A stretch of 11,584 nt of DNA from Gammaproteobacteria bacterium (GTDB lineage Bacteria; Pseudomonadota; Gammaproteobacteria; UBA12402). Shown here piece after piece: positions 1 through 5,759 of this stretch (positions within the stretch are counted from its first letter, which is position 1; each line of letters starts with the position of its first letter). The DNA lies in NCBI GenBank assembly GCA_028282395.1, contig JANQHY010000224.1, forward strand, positions 1-11,584, given 5' to 3'. The translations under genes were made by a program, and so were the position numbers. The notes below the pieces were generated by a model that did not search any database, was not told where the DNA came from, and saw nothing but the letters and a program-made list of their open reading frames with translations.

Positions 1-1
1 C

Positions 2-655
2 ATTGCCGCAGACCAAGGGGGCCCTGACCCGGACCATAATGCCCTGCTGCGCCTAGCTATTGAAAAAGCCCGCGCTGCCAATATGACCAAAGATAAAATC
101 AACAATGCCATTAAAAAAGGCGCGGGAACAGGTGAAGTTGCCAATATCGATGAAGTACGTTACGAAGGTTATGGCCCCAATGGCGTTGCTGTTATTGTCG
201 ACTGCATGACCGACAACAGAAACCGTACCGTCGCTGAAATTCGCCACGCCTTCTCTAAAACAGGTGGCAATCTCGGCACTGAAGGTTCAGTTGCTTATCT
301 ATTCAATAAGCGCGGCGTAATTGAATTTGCTACAAATGCAAATGAGGAGAAGGTGATGGATGCCGCACTCGAGGCTGGTGCTGAGGATGTCATCATGGAA
401 GCTGGAGGAACAGTGAAAGTGCTCACTGCAGCGGAGGAGATTACGCAAGTCAAAGAACAACTGGAGACAGAAGGTTTAATACCTGACTCATTTGAAGTGA
501 CGTTATTGCCAACGACTAAAGTCTCACTCGATGACCAAGGTGCCGAAAAAATGGAAAAGCTGTTTGAACTGCTTGAGGTCATTGATGATGTACAGGAGGT
601 TTATTCCAATGCTGATATGCCAGAAGAGGATAGTACCGAATCATCTAATGACTGA
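2..655 (+). CDS. yebC: YebC/PmpR family protein, 5' end missing
   Basis: The frame is open from base 2 and ends at TGA 653-655, giving 217 visible residues. The family is about 245 long, so roughly the first 40 residues, with the usual MAGHSKW-type start, lie outside the window. The visible part begins with IAADQGGPDPDHNALLRLAI and continues through AANMTKDKINNAIKKGAG, a hallmark of the family. Later come the conserved GPNGVAVIVDCMTDNRNRT, GGNLGTEGSVAYLF and the acidic region around EAGAEDV. Family members were first described as DNA-binding regulators, and more recent work links them to relief of ribosome stalling; the sequence does not decide between these. The ATG at 83 is an internal methionine, not the start. 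ruvC follows after nine bases, and its ribosome site overlaps this stop codon, so the two are probably cotranscribed. The C-terminal tail (EEDSTESSND) is acidic and probably disordered. Confidence 0.95.
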   Translation: MAADQGGPDPDHNALLRLAIEKARAANMTKDKINNAIKKGAGTGEVANIDEVRYEGYGPNGVAVIVDCMTDNRNRTVAEIRHAFSKTGGNLGTEGSVAYLFNKRGVIEFATNANEEKVMDAALEAGAEDVIMEAGGTVKVLTAAEEITQVKEQLETEGLIPDSFEVTLLPTTKVSLDDQGAEKMEKLFELLEVIDDVQEVYSNADMPEEDSTESSND

Positions 656-657
656 GG
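654..657 (+). promoter_or_regulatory. Ribosome binding site of ruvC (decides a TTG start)
   Basis: GAGG lies seven bases before TTG 665 and overlaps the yebC TGA stop at 653-655. It supports the TTG start, since no ATG lies near the conserved N-terminus. Ribosomes finishing yebC would be placed over this site. Confidence 0.7.
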
Positions 658-664
658 TGCAATC

Positions 665-1138
665 TTGACAACTATACTTGGTATCGATCCCGGTTCACGC
701 TTAACTGGTTATGGCATTATCTCTTTTGAACGGCGCCAGGCACGCTATATTAGCAGTGGCCATATTCGTACCCAAGGGGATGCACTCAGCGACCGACTAG
801 GTCAAATTTTTCATGGCATTAACGAGGTAGTCAAGCGCCATCAACCCACAGAGGTTGCTATCGAACAGGTTTTTATCCACCAAAATGCTGCCACCGCCCT
901 AAAACTAGGCCAGGCACGCGGAGCAGCGATCGCTGCAGTGGCACAAAACAGTCTGCTACTGAGCGAATATTCCGCTAGGCAGGTAAAAAAAACAGTGGTT
1001 GGCTATGGTGCTGCCGATAAGACTCAAATACAGCAGATGGTAACGCGATTGCTCAGTCTCTCCGAGGCACCACAAAGTGATGCTGCTGACGCATTAGCTA
1101 TTGCTCTATGTCATGCTTATACCTACAGCGGCTCTTGA
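665..1138 (+). CDS. ruvC: Crossover junction endodeoxyribonuclease RuvC
   Basis: RuvC is the dimeric, magnesium-dependent endonuclease that cuts Holliday junctions moved by RuvAB during recombinational repair. The 157-residue product begins MTTILGIDPGSRLTGYG. It shows all four acidic catalytic residues of the RNase H-like fold: Asp8 (LGIDPG), Glu67 (VAIEQVF), and Asp139 and Asp142 in SDAADALAIA. The conserved KLGQARG and RQVKKTVVG segments are also present. It is about 16 residues shorter than the E. coli protein, having lost only the non-conserved tail. The start is TTG, chosen because the family N-terminus begins exactly there and GAGG at 654-657 sits seven bases upstream. That ribosome site overlaps the yebC stop, suggesting coupled translation. 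ruvA and ruvB, often downstream, are absent, because a terminator and a convergent gene follow. Confidence 0.97.
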   Translation: MTTILGIDPGSRLTGYGIISFERRQARYISSGHIRTQGDALSDRLGQIFHGINEVVKRHQPTEVAIEQVFIHQNAATALKLGQARGAAIAAVAQNSLLLSEYSARQVKKTVVGYGAADKTQIQQMVTRLLSLSEAPQSDAADALAIALCHAYTYSGS

Positions 1139-1150
1139 ACCGCTGTTTTT
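1125..1150 (+). terminator. Rho-independent terminator of yebC-ruvC
   Basis: ACAGCGG (1125-1131) pairs perfectly with CCGCTGT (1140-1146) around an eight-base loop, followed by a run of Ts to 1150. The left arm lies inside the last codons of ruvC and the stop codon lies in the loop. It ends the rightward transcript before the convergent lpxB gene. On the opposite strand the stem is not followed by Ts, so it is not obviously bidirectional. Confidence 0.85.
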
Positions 1151-1212
1151 ATTCTAGTTTGAAAAAGCACTATGTTACACTTTCCTAGACAGCCTTTTTT
1201 AAAAAGAATTCA

Positions 1213-2439
1213 CTATTCGGGAGATTGCTCTATTAATTGCCCAATAGCTTTAGCTGCTTGTTGACTGGCATCCTGTTTAAGCTTTCGGTGCAATTCGGTA
1301 AATGTATTTATCAATGACTGATTATCTTGACGAAAACATTTTAATAGATGGTGCGCAACATTTTTGCCATTAACCTGATATTGAATCAGTTCCGTTACTA
1401 ATTCCCGACCCGCCAACAGATTTGGCCATGAGACAAACTTTGTTCTAATCAGTAGCTTTGCTAGCAATGCAGTAAAAAATGTAAACCGATAAGCCACCAC
1501 CATCGGTTTTTTCACTAACATTGCCTCAAGCGTGGCGGTTCCCGATGCCAGCAAAACAACATCAGCAGCTGACATTGCCAAACGCGCCTGACCATCAATA
1601 ATAGTGAGACCCAATGCATCAAAATTATTCTCGTCACATTGGGGCAATTTTTTGCGTAAATAACCTTTGATATACTCTTCAAACTGCCGCCGCCGCTCAG
1701 CATTCACCATTGGCACGATAACTTGCAACTCTGGTAATTGTTGGCGACAGCGATAAACCGCATCAAGAAAATGATAACTCAAATGTTTAATCTCACTGCT
1801 ACGGCTACCCGGCAACAGCGCCAATATTTGCTTCTGCTGTGTCAACTGTAATTGCTGCCTTGCTGCTTGCTGATCTGGCTGTAATGGAATCTCATCGGCT
1901 AATGGATGACCAACAAACTTAGCGACAACTTGATGTTTCGTATAAATTTCAGGCTCAAAAGGTAATAAGCACAGCATAAGATCTACAGCACGTTTAATCT
2001 TGTGAATACGATTCTTTTTCCATGCCCAAATAGTTGGACTCACATAGTGTACAGTAGTAATACCTACCTTATGCAAAGCAGCTTCAATACCAAGATTAAA
2101 GGCTGGCGCATCAACACCAATAAAAATATCGGGGCGGTGCGTAATAAAATGCGCTTTAATCTCTTTGCGCAAACGAAGTATTTCTGGCAAACGTGCCAAT
2201 GGTTCAAAAATCCCCATTACCGATAATGGCTCCATCGCAAAAAGACGCTTACCCCCTGCAGCTTCTGTTTTAGGGCCAGTAATCCCCTCAATTTCCAGCG
2301 TAGGATAATGTTGTCGTAGGGCTTTAATTAATGAGGCAGCGAGTGTATCACCTGAAGGTTCACCAACAATTATACCAACACGTAATGGCCTACACTCTCT
2401 GTTGCGATGATTTGGACGGCCATCCGCTGTAGCTACCAT
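1213..2439 (-). CDS. lpxB: Lipid-A-disaccharide synthase LpxB
   Basis: LpxB is a membrane-associated GT-B glycosyltransferase. It joins UDP-diacylglucosamine to lipid X to make the lipid A disaccharide. The 408-residue product shows the family signatures in order: GEPSGD (26-31), VMGIFEPL near 74, GVDAPAFN with the likely catalytic Asp110, HYVSPTIWAW (131-140), LLPGSR (208-213), ASGTATLE (298-305) and NLLAGRE (340-346). It is about 25 residues longer than the E. coli enzyme, mainly because of a basic N-terminal extension of about 18 residues before the first strand (RVGIIVGEPSGD) and a longer segment around 255-275. The ATG is six bases after the lpxA stop with no clear ribosome site, so translation probably depends on coupling to lpxA. 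No ATG or GTG closer to the conserved core was seen. It is the last gene of its operon and converges on ruvC. No convincing hairpin terminator was found on this strand in 1139-1212. Confidence 0.96.
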   Translation of the reverse strand: MVATADGRPNHRNRECRPLRVGIIVGEPSGDTLAASLIKALRQHYPTLEIEGITGPKTEAAGGKRLFAMEPLSVMGIFEPLARLPEILRLRKEIKAHFITHRPDIFIGVDAPAFNLGIEAALHKVGITTVHYVSPTIWAWKKNRIHKIKRAVDLMLCLLPFEPEIYTKHQVVAKFVGHPLADEIPLQPDQQAARQQLQLTQQKQILALLPGSRSSEIKHLSYHFLDAVYRCRQQLPELQVIVPMVNAERRRQFEEYIKGYLRKKLPQCDENNFDALGLTIIDGQARLAMSAADVVLLASGTATLEAMLVKKPMVVAYRFTFFTALLAKLLIRTKFVSWPNLLAGRELVTELIQYQVNGKNVAHHLLKCFRQDNQSLINTFTELHRKLKQDASQQAAKAIGQLIEQSPE

Positions 2440-2445
2440 AATAAT

Positions 2446-3237
2446 CTAACGAACAATTCCACATGAAGAGCGTTTAAGTGCCTCAACCATCCGCTCAATA
2501 TGAGGCATACAGGTATCAGAAAGTGTTACAGAGAATTTCTCTAACTCCTCTACCGCCTTTTCAAAAGTGAGGTTTTGACGATAGATGATCCGGTAAGCAC
2601 TTTTAATTTTTTCAATCTCTTGCTCAGAAAAGCCTTTGCGTTTTAAACCAATGGTATTCAGACCAAACGGTTTAGCATAGTAGCCAGAAACTTTTACATA
2701 CGGCAAAATATCTTTATTAACCATTGAACCTGCCGAAGCAAAACTATAGGCGCCAACATGGCAGAATTGGTTAACACCAACAAAACCACTGCAGATCGCA
2801 TAATCATCAATAATGACATGGCCCGCAAGACCAACGTAGTTACAAAGAATAATATTGTTTTTCAAATGACAGTCATGCGCAACATGGGTGTAATTCATGA
2901 GTAGATTATCATTACCAACCGATGTTACGCCACCACCCTGAACAGTGCCGCGGTTTAGTGTACAGTATTCGCGAATGACATTACGATCCCCTATGGTTAA
3001 TAATGTCTCTTCCCCATTGTATTTAAGATCCTGCGGATCATCACCGACGGAGGCGAACTGTAGGATTTTATTATGACAACCGATGCGTGTTGGACCTTTA
3101 ATCACAACATGCGCACCAATTTCGCTTCCTTCACCAATTTCAACATTAGGGCCGATAATACTATACGGCCCAACCACTACATCATCAGCCAATTCTGCTT
3201 TGGCATCGACAATCGCGCTTGGATGAATTTGTGCCAC
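2446..3237 (-). CDS. lpxA: Acyl-ACP--UDP-N-acetylglucosamine O-acyltransferase LpxA
   Basis: LpxA catalyses the first step of lipid A synthesis, moving a 3-hydroxyacyl chain from acyl carrier protein to the 3-OH of UDP-GlcNAc in the cytoplasm. The 263-residue product matches the family length. The left-handed beta-helix of hexapeptide repeats occupies roughly residues 1-185 (repeats such as VVGPYS, IGEGSEIGAHVVI). It is followed by an alpha-helical C-terminal domain (KRKGFSEQEIEKIKSAYRIIY). The catalytic histidine is His121 in VAHDCHLKNN. QFASVGDDPQDLKY, IRE..TLNRGTVQGGG and GFVGVNQFC are typical. The start is GTG, and its G is the last base of the preceding fabZ TAG stop (sequence TAGTG), which indicates coupled translation. 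The N-terminus MAQIHPSAIVD fits the family exactly. Confidence 0.97.
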   Translation of the reverse strand: MAQIHPSAIVDAKAELADDVVVGPYSIIGPNVEIGEGSEIGAHVVIKGPTRIGCHNKILQFASVGDDPQDLKYNGEETLLTIGDRNVIREYCTLNRGTVQGGGVTSVGNDNLLMNYTHVAHDCHLKNNIILCNYVGLAGHVIIDDYAICSGFVGVNQFCHVGAYSFASAGSMVNKDILPYVKVSGYYAKPFGLNTIGLKRKGFSEQEIEKIKSAYRIIYRQNLTFEKAVEELEKFSVTLSDTCMPHIERMVEALKRSSCGIVR

Positions 3238-3698
3238 TAGGATTTACTCTCTTCTGCTTTTGAAACACTTAATATATCGGCCGTACAGACAGTCTCGCTG
3301 CCAACGGTTGCGATACCCTGCATTTTTAATACCCCTCGTCGCGCGCGCGTACACTCTACTGACAACAGTAGTTGATCGCCGGGTTCAACTGGGCGTTTAA
3401 ATCGTGCATTATCAATACCCGCAAGATAACAGACATTTGGTTGATCTTTTTTACCCATAACAAGATTAGCAAGCACCGTACCTGCCTGCCCTAAGGCCTC
3501 GAGAATTAATACGCCGGGCATAATTGGATAGTTGGGGAAATGGCCCTGGAAATAGGCTTCATTCATAGTAATATTTTTAATCGCCTTTAAACAACGTTTC
3601 TCTGGTATAAACTCAATGACTCTATCAATAAGAAGAAACGGTGCTCGCTGTGGCAAACACTCCATCATTTCATTAATTGGCATATATTGATCTGTCAT
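3237..3698 (-). CDS. fabZ: 3-hydroxyacyl-[acyl-carrier-protein] dehydratase FabZ, possible independent product nested in the fusion
   Basis: Initiation at the internal ATG 3698 would give a free FabZ of 153 residues, almost exactly the normal family length of about 150. The family features are [31 protein letters not shown] with catalytic His53, [14 protein letters not shown] with catalytic Glu67, and [19 protein letters not shown]. FabZ removes water from 3-hydroxyacyl-ACP in type II fatty acid elongation. A purine-rich ribosome site (AGAGAGGG) lies eight bases upstream. The stop TAG shares a base with the lpxA GTG start. Whether the cell makes the fusion, free FabZ or both cannot be read from DNA alone. 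In most relatives fabZ is a stand-alone gene at this place, so it may be annotated separately. Confidence 0.65.
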   Translation of the reverse strand: MTDQYMPINEMMECLPQRAPFLLIDRVIEFIPEKRCLKAIKNITMNEAYFQGHFPNYPIMPGVLILEALGQAGTVLANLVMGKKDQPNVCYLAGIDNARFKRPVEPGDQLLLSVECTRARRGVLKMQGIATVGSETVCTADILSVSKAEESKS

Positions 3699-4787
3699 AA
3701 CTGCTACCCTCTCTGCCTTAAATGCGGTTCTAGGCTCATCTTTTGTTGCACAACTATCCTCTCCTTTTTGTATTCGCTTACTTTCCGATGTCCATTTTTT
3801 AATAATTTTGTCCAAACGACGCAGCCGTCCAATATTACGCCGCCATTCACCATGTGGCATACTGCTGAATCCTGATGAATAGACTCCTGGCTCCTTAATA
3901 GAGTTGGAGACTGATGTGGTTCCCGTTAACATCGTATGGTCGGCAATGTTAACATGGCCTGCAATCGTAACAGCGCCACCAATTTTACAATGTTTGCCTA
4001 TTTTGGCACTCCCAGCAATACCGGTACAACCAGCAATAACTGTATGAGCACCAACCCTGACATTATGAGCAATCTGAATCTGATTATCCAATTTCACGCC
4101 ACATTCAATCACAGTATCATCAAGCGCTCCACGATCAATAGTGGTATTTGCACCAATTTCAACATCATCTTCAATCACTACACGGCCTAACTGCGGAACT
4201 CTATACCAAACCCCAGCATCTTCAGCCATGCCGAAACCATCAGATCCAATAACTGCACCACTATGAATAATAACACGATTATGAATGTGGCTATCGAACT
4301 CAATGGTAACATTCGCTTCAACCAAACAATCTGCACCAATATGGCAGCTCTGGCCAATCACAACACCTGGACCAATTACTGTATTAGCGCCAATCTGTGT
4401 ATTATCACCAACCACTGCACGCGCACTAACTGTAGCAGAATCGTCAATCTGACAATTCTCACCGATTACAGCTGTTGGATGGATACCACTGCGTGGGCGT
4501 GGCTTCCTATCAAAAATCGTTGCGAGTTTAGCATAAACAAAATGAGGATTATCTGTAACCAGTGCATTGGTTGGACAGTAATCAACATCTTTAGCGGTTA
4601 AAATCACTGCCGAAGCTGCTGTTTCAGGGAGAAAATGACGATAAAGCGGGTTGGTTAAAAAACTCAATTCACCCACCTTTGCTGATTGCAGTGTCCCTAC
4701 GCCAGTAATAACACACTCTGGATCACCACGTAAATCAATTTTAAGATACGCCGCAAGTTCACCCAGCGTTTTTTGTTGTTTTGCCAT
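3237..4787 (-). CDS. lpxD-fabZ: LpxD-FabZ in-frame fusion (UDP-3-O-acylglucosamine N-acyltransferase + 3-hydroxyacyl-ACP dehydratase)
   Basis: One open frame encodes two enzymes that are separate genes in E. coli. Numbered from ATG 4787 it is 516 residues. LpxD adds the N-linked 3-hydroxyacyl chain to UDP-3-O-acylglucosamine. Its N-terminal uridine-binding domain is at 1-100 ([19 protein letters not shown]). Its left-handed beta-helix is at about 100-305, with [24 protein letters not shown] and catalytic His241 in QIAHNV. A C-terminal helix follows at about 313-340. A charged linker of about 25 residues leads to Met364, where a complete FabZ begins, with hot-dog-fold catalytic His416 (QGHFP) and Glu430 (PGVLILEA). 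FabZ dehydrates 3-hydroxyacyl-ACP, the donor that LpxD also uses. No stop codon separates the two. The start at 4787 fits the family N-terminus; an ATG at 4808 would add seven residues without a better ribosome site. FabZ retains its own ribosome site, so free FabZ may also be made. No frameshift is needed to join them. Confidence 0.9.
   Translation of the reverse strand: MAKQQKTLGELAAYLKIDLRGDPECVITGVGTLQSAKVGELSFLTNPLYRHFLPETAASAVILTAKDVDYCPTNALVTDNPHFVYAKLATIFDRKPRPRSGIHPTAVIGENCQIDDSATVSARAVVGDNTQIGANTVIGPGVVIGQSCHIGADCLVEANVTIEFDSHIHNRVIIHSGAVIGSDGFGMAEDAGVWYRVPQLGRVVIEDDVEIGANTTIDRGALDDTVIECGVKLDNQIQIAHNVRVGAHTVIAGCTGIAGSAKIGKHCKIGGAVTIAGHVNIADHTMLTGTTSVSNSIKEPGVYSSGFSSMPHGEWRRNIGRLRRLDKIIKKWTSESKRIQKGEDSCATKDEPRTAFKAERVAVMTDQYMPINEMMECLPQRAPFLLIDRVIEFIPEKRCLKAIKNITMNEAYFQGHFPNYPIMPGVLILEALGQAGTVLANLVMGKKDQPNVCYLAGIDNARFKRPVEPGDQLLLSVECTRARRGVLKMQGIATVGSETVCTADILSVSKAEESKS
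3707..3714 (-). promoter_or_regulatory. Internal ribosome binding site for fabZ
   Basis: On the minus strand AGAGAGGG precedes ATG 3698 with an eight-base gap. It lies inside the continuous lpxD-fabZ frame, in the linker-coding segment. Its retention suggests that fabZ was, or still is, translated on its own, and that the fusion arose by loss of the lpxD stop codon. Confidence 0.6.
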
Positions 4788-4828
4788 CTCTGATCTGCCT
4801 ATATTCATCTACTATTAATACGACAGAC

Positions 4829-4857
4829 GCCGCGCCTCTTGCTGGGAGAGACGCGGC
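4829..4857 (-). other. Strong GC-rich hairpin between skp and lpxD
   Basis: On the minus strand GCCGCGTCTCT (4857-4847) pairs with AGAGGCGCGGC (4839-4829). That is 11 pairs including one G-U, around a seven-base loop. It lies 21 bases after the skp stop and 41 bases before the lpxD ATG. Neither strand has a T-run after it, so it is not a standard intrinsic terminator. Likely roles are mRNA stabilisation, processing or partial attenuation between skp and the lipid A genes; these are inference. Confidence 0.6.
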
Positions 4858-4878
4858 TGCCTGTGTTAATCATTAACC

Positions 4879-5529
4879 TTATTGATTAAAGTGGTGTTGG
4901 TGGTTACCTGTTGAACTACTCATGACTCGAGAGTTATTGCCCATCATTGCGCCACTACTACCATGGCCCAAGTCTGCACTCACTCGACTGGTAATATCAA
5001 TAACCTGGCTAGGATCAGTATAAACTGCTGTCCGTTTTGGGAATACGATTGCATAACCATTACGCTTAGCAATTTTCGCTACTGAGTTATTTATCTCTTT
5101 GATAATGGTATCAAAGTCCTGCTGTTTTGCTTTACCAATCTTTTGTTGCAGCTGCTGCTGACTTTGTAGTAGCGCTGTCTGCTTTTGTATAATCTGTTTC
5201 TCTAATGCCTTCAGCTGATCAGGACGCATCGTAGCATGCTCCTTCTTATATTTGTCCTTAAGTGCTTGGACACTCTTTTGGTCAGCCTGTGCTTTTTTAA
5301 TATCGGGCGTGAACTGTTGTTGTAACTTTTTCTTATCTGCAGCAATTTCAGGAGAGTTCTGAACAACTTTGCGCATATCTACTACAGCAATTCTACCACG
5401 TCCTGCAATCCCATGACTCATATTATATCCTTTTCCTGTCCCCATATTACTGCTACTAACCGCGGCAGCCGGTAACGAAACGCTACATGCCAATGCTGCA
5501 ACAGCTATCATTGAAAAGACTTTTTTCAT
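4879..5529 (-). CDS. skp: Skp/OmpH family periplasmic chaperone
   Basis: Skp is a trimeric, jellyfish-shaped periplasmic chaperone that holds unfolded outer-membrane proteins on their way to the Bam complex. The 216-residue product has a signal peptide (MKK, then a hydrophobic stretch ending near LPAAA, residues 1-23). The conserved core runs from RIAVVDMRKVVQNSPE (46-61), through a long Lys/Gln-rich helical segment (about 62-155) with LQSQQQLQQKIGKAKQQ, to GYAIVFPKRTAVYTDPSQVIDIT (158-180). E. coli Skp is about 161 residues. The extra length is a Gly/Ser/Asn/Met-rich insert after the signal (about 24-44) and a Ser/Asn/His-rich tail (188-216). Cys15 is preceded by ALA, which is not a clean lipobox, so a lipoprotein is unlikely. 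The ATG is backed by GGAGG at 5536-5540, six bases away. Between bamA and lpxD, this is the standard location for skp. Confidence 0.92.
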   Translation of the reverse strand: MKKVFSMIAVAALACSVSLPAAAVSSSNMGTGKGYNMSHGIAGRGRIAVVDMRKVVQNSPEIAADKKKLQQQFTPDIKKAQADQKSVQALKDKYKKEHATMRPDQLKALEKQIIQKQTALLQSQQQLQQKIGKAKQQDFDTIIKEINNSVAKIAKRNGYAIVFPKRTAVYTDPSQVIDITSRVSADLGHGSSGAMMGNNSRVMSSSTGNHQHHFNQ

Positions 5530-5759
5530 TATTTACCTCCAAAAATCTTCATGTAAAACTCAATTAATCCTACCAATCGGCTTACAATATCACAGATTAC
5601 TCGAGAAATCGAGTCATAATAAGAAATGTAAGGTTTTATAATGCATTGATACCAAACTACATTTTCACAAAATAGCTTTTATCCTAAATTCCGCAGTACA
5701 CACCGTCGCGAGAGTGGCTACGCTAATGAATTTAAGGCAAAAAGCGGAATATTTGAGAA
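5530..5759. other. bamA-skp intergenic region
   Basis: This 230-base AT-rich spacer has no supportable gene. It contains the skp ribosome site (GGAGG at 5536-5540, minus strand). A perfect inverted repeat lies at 5599-5614: ACTCGA and TCGAGT around GAAA. A wider pair, ATTCCGC (5688-5694) and GCGGAAT (5744-5750), begins shortly after the bamA stop and could form a stem around a 49-base loop. I could not assign a convincing sigma-70 or sigma-E promoter for skp, nor a T-run terminator for bamA. skp is therefore probably expressed at least partly from the bamA transcript. Confidence 0.5.

Noticed and set aside
295..582. Minus-strand frame opposite yebC
   Set aside because: Serine-rich low-complexity shadow of a well-supported gene on the other strand.
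1139..1212. Terminator for lpxB or promoter in the ruvC-lpxB gap
   Set aside because: Only AT-rich runs and short direct repeats were found on the minus strand; no stem followed by a T-run, and no -35/-10 pair with sensible spacing.
3936..4601. Open frames on the plus strand opposite lpxD (3936-4190 and 4263-4601)
   Set aside because: Their products are Asn/Thr-rich repeats mirroring the hexapeptide-repeat codons of lpxD in another frame; no ribosome sites and no family resemblance.
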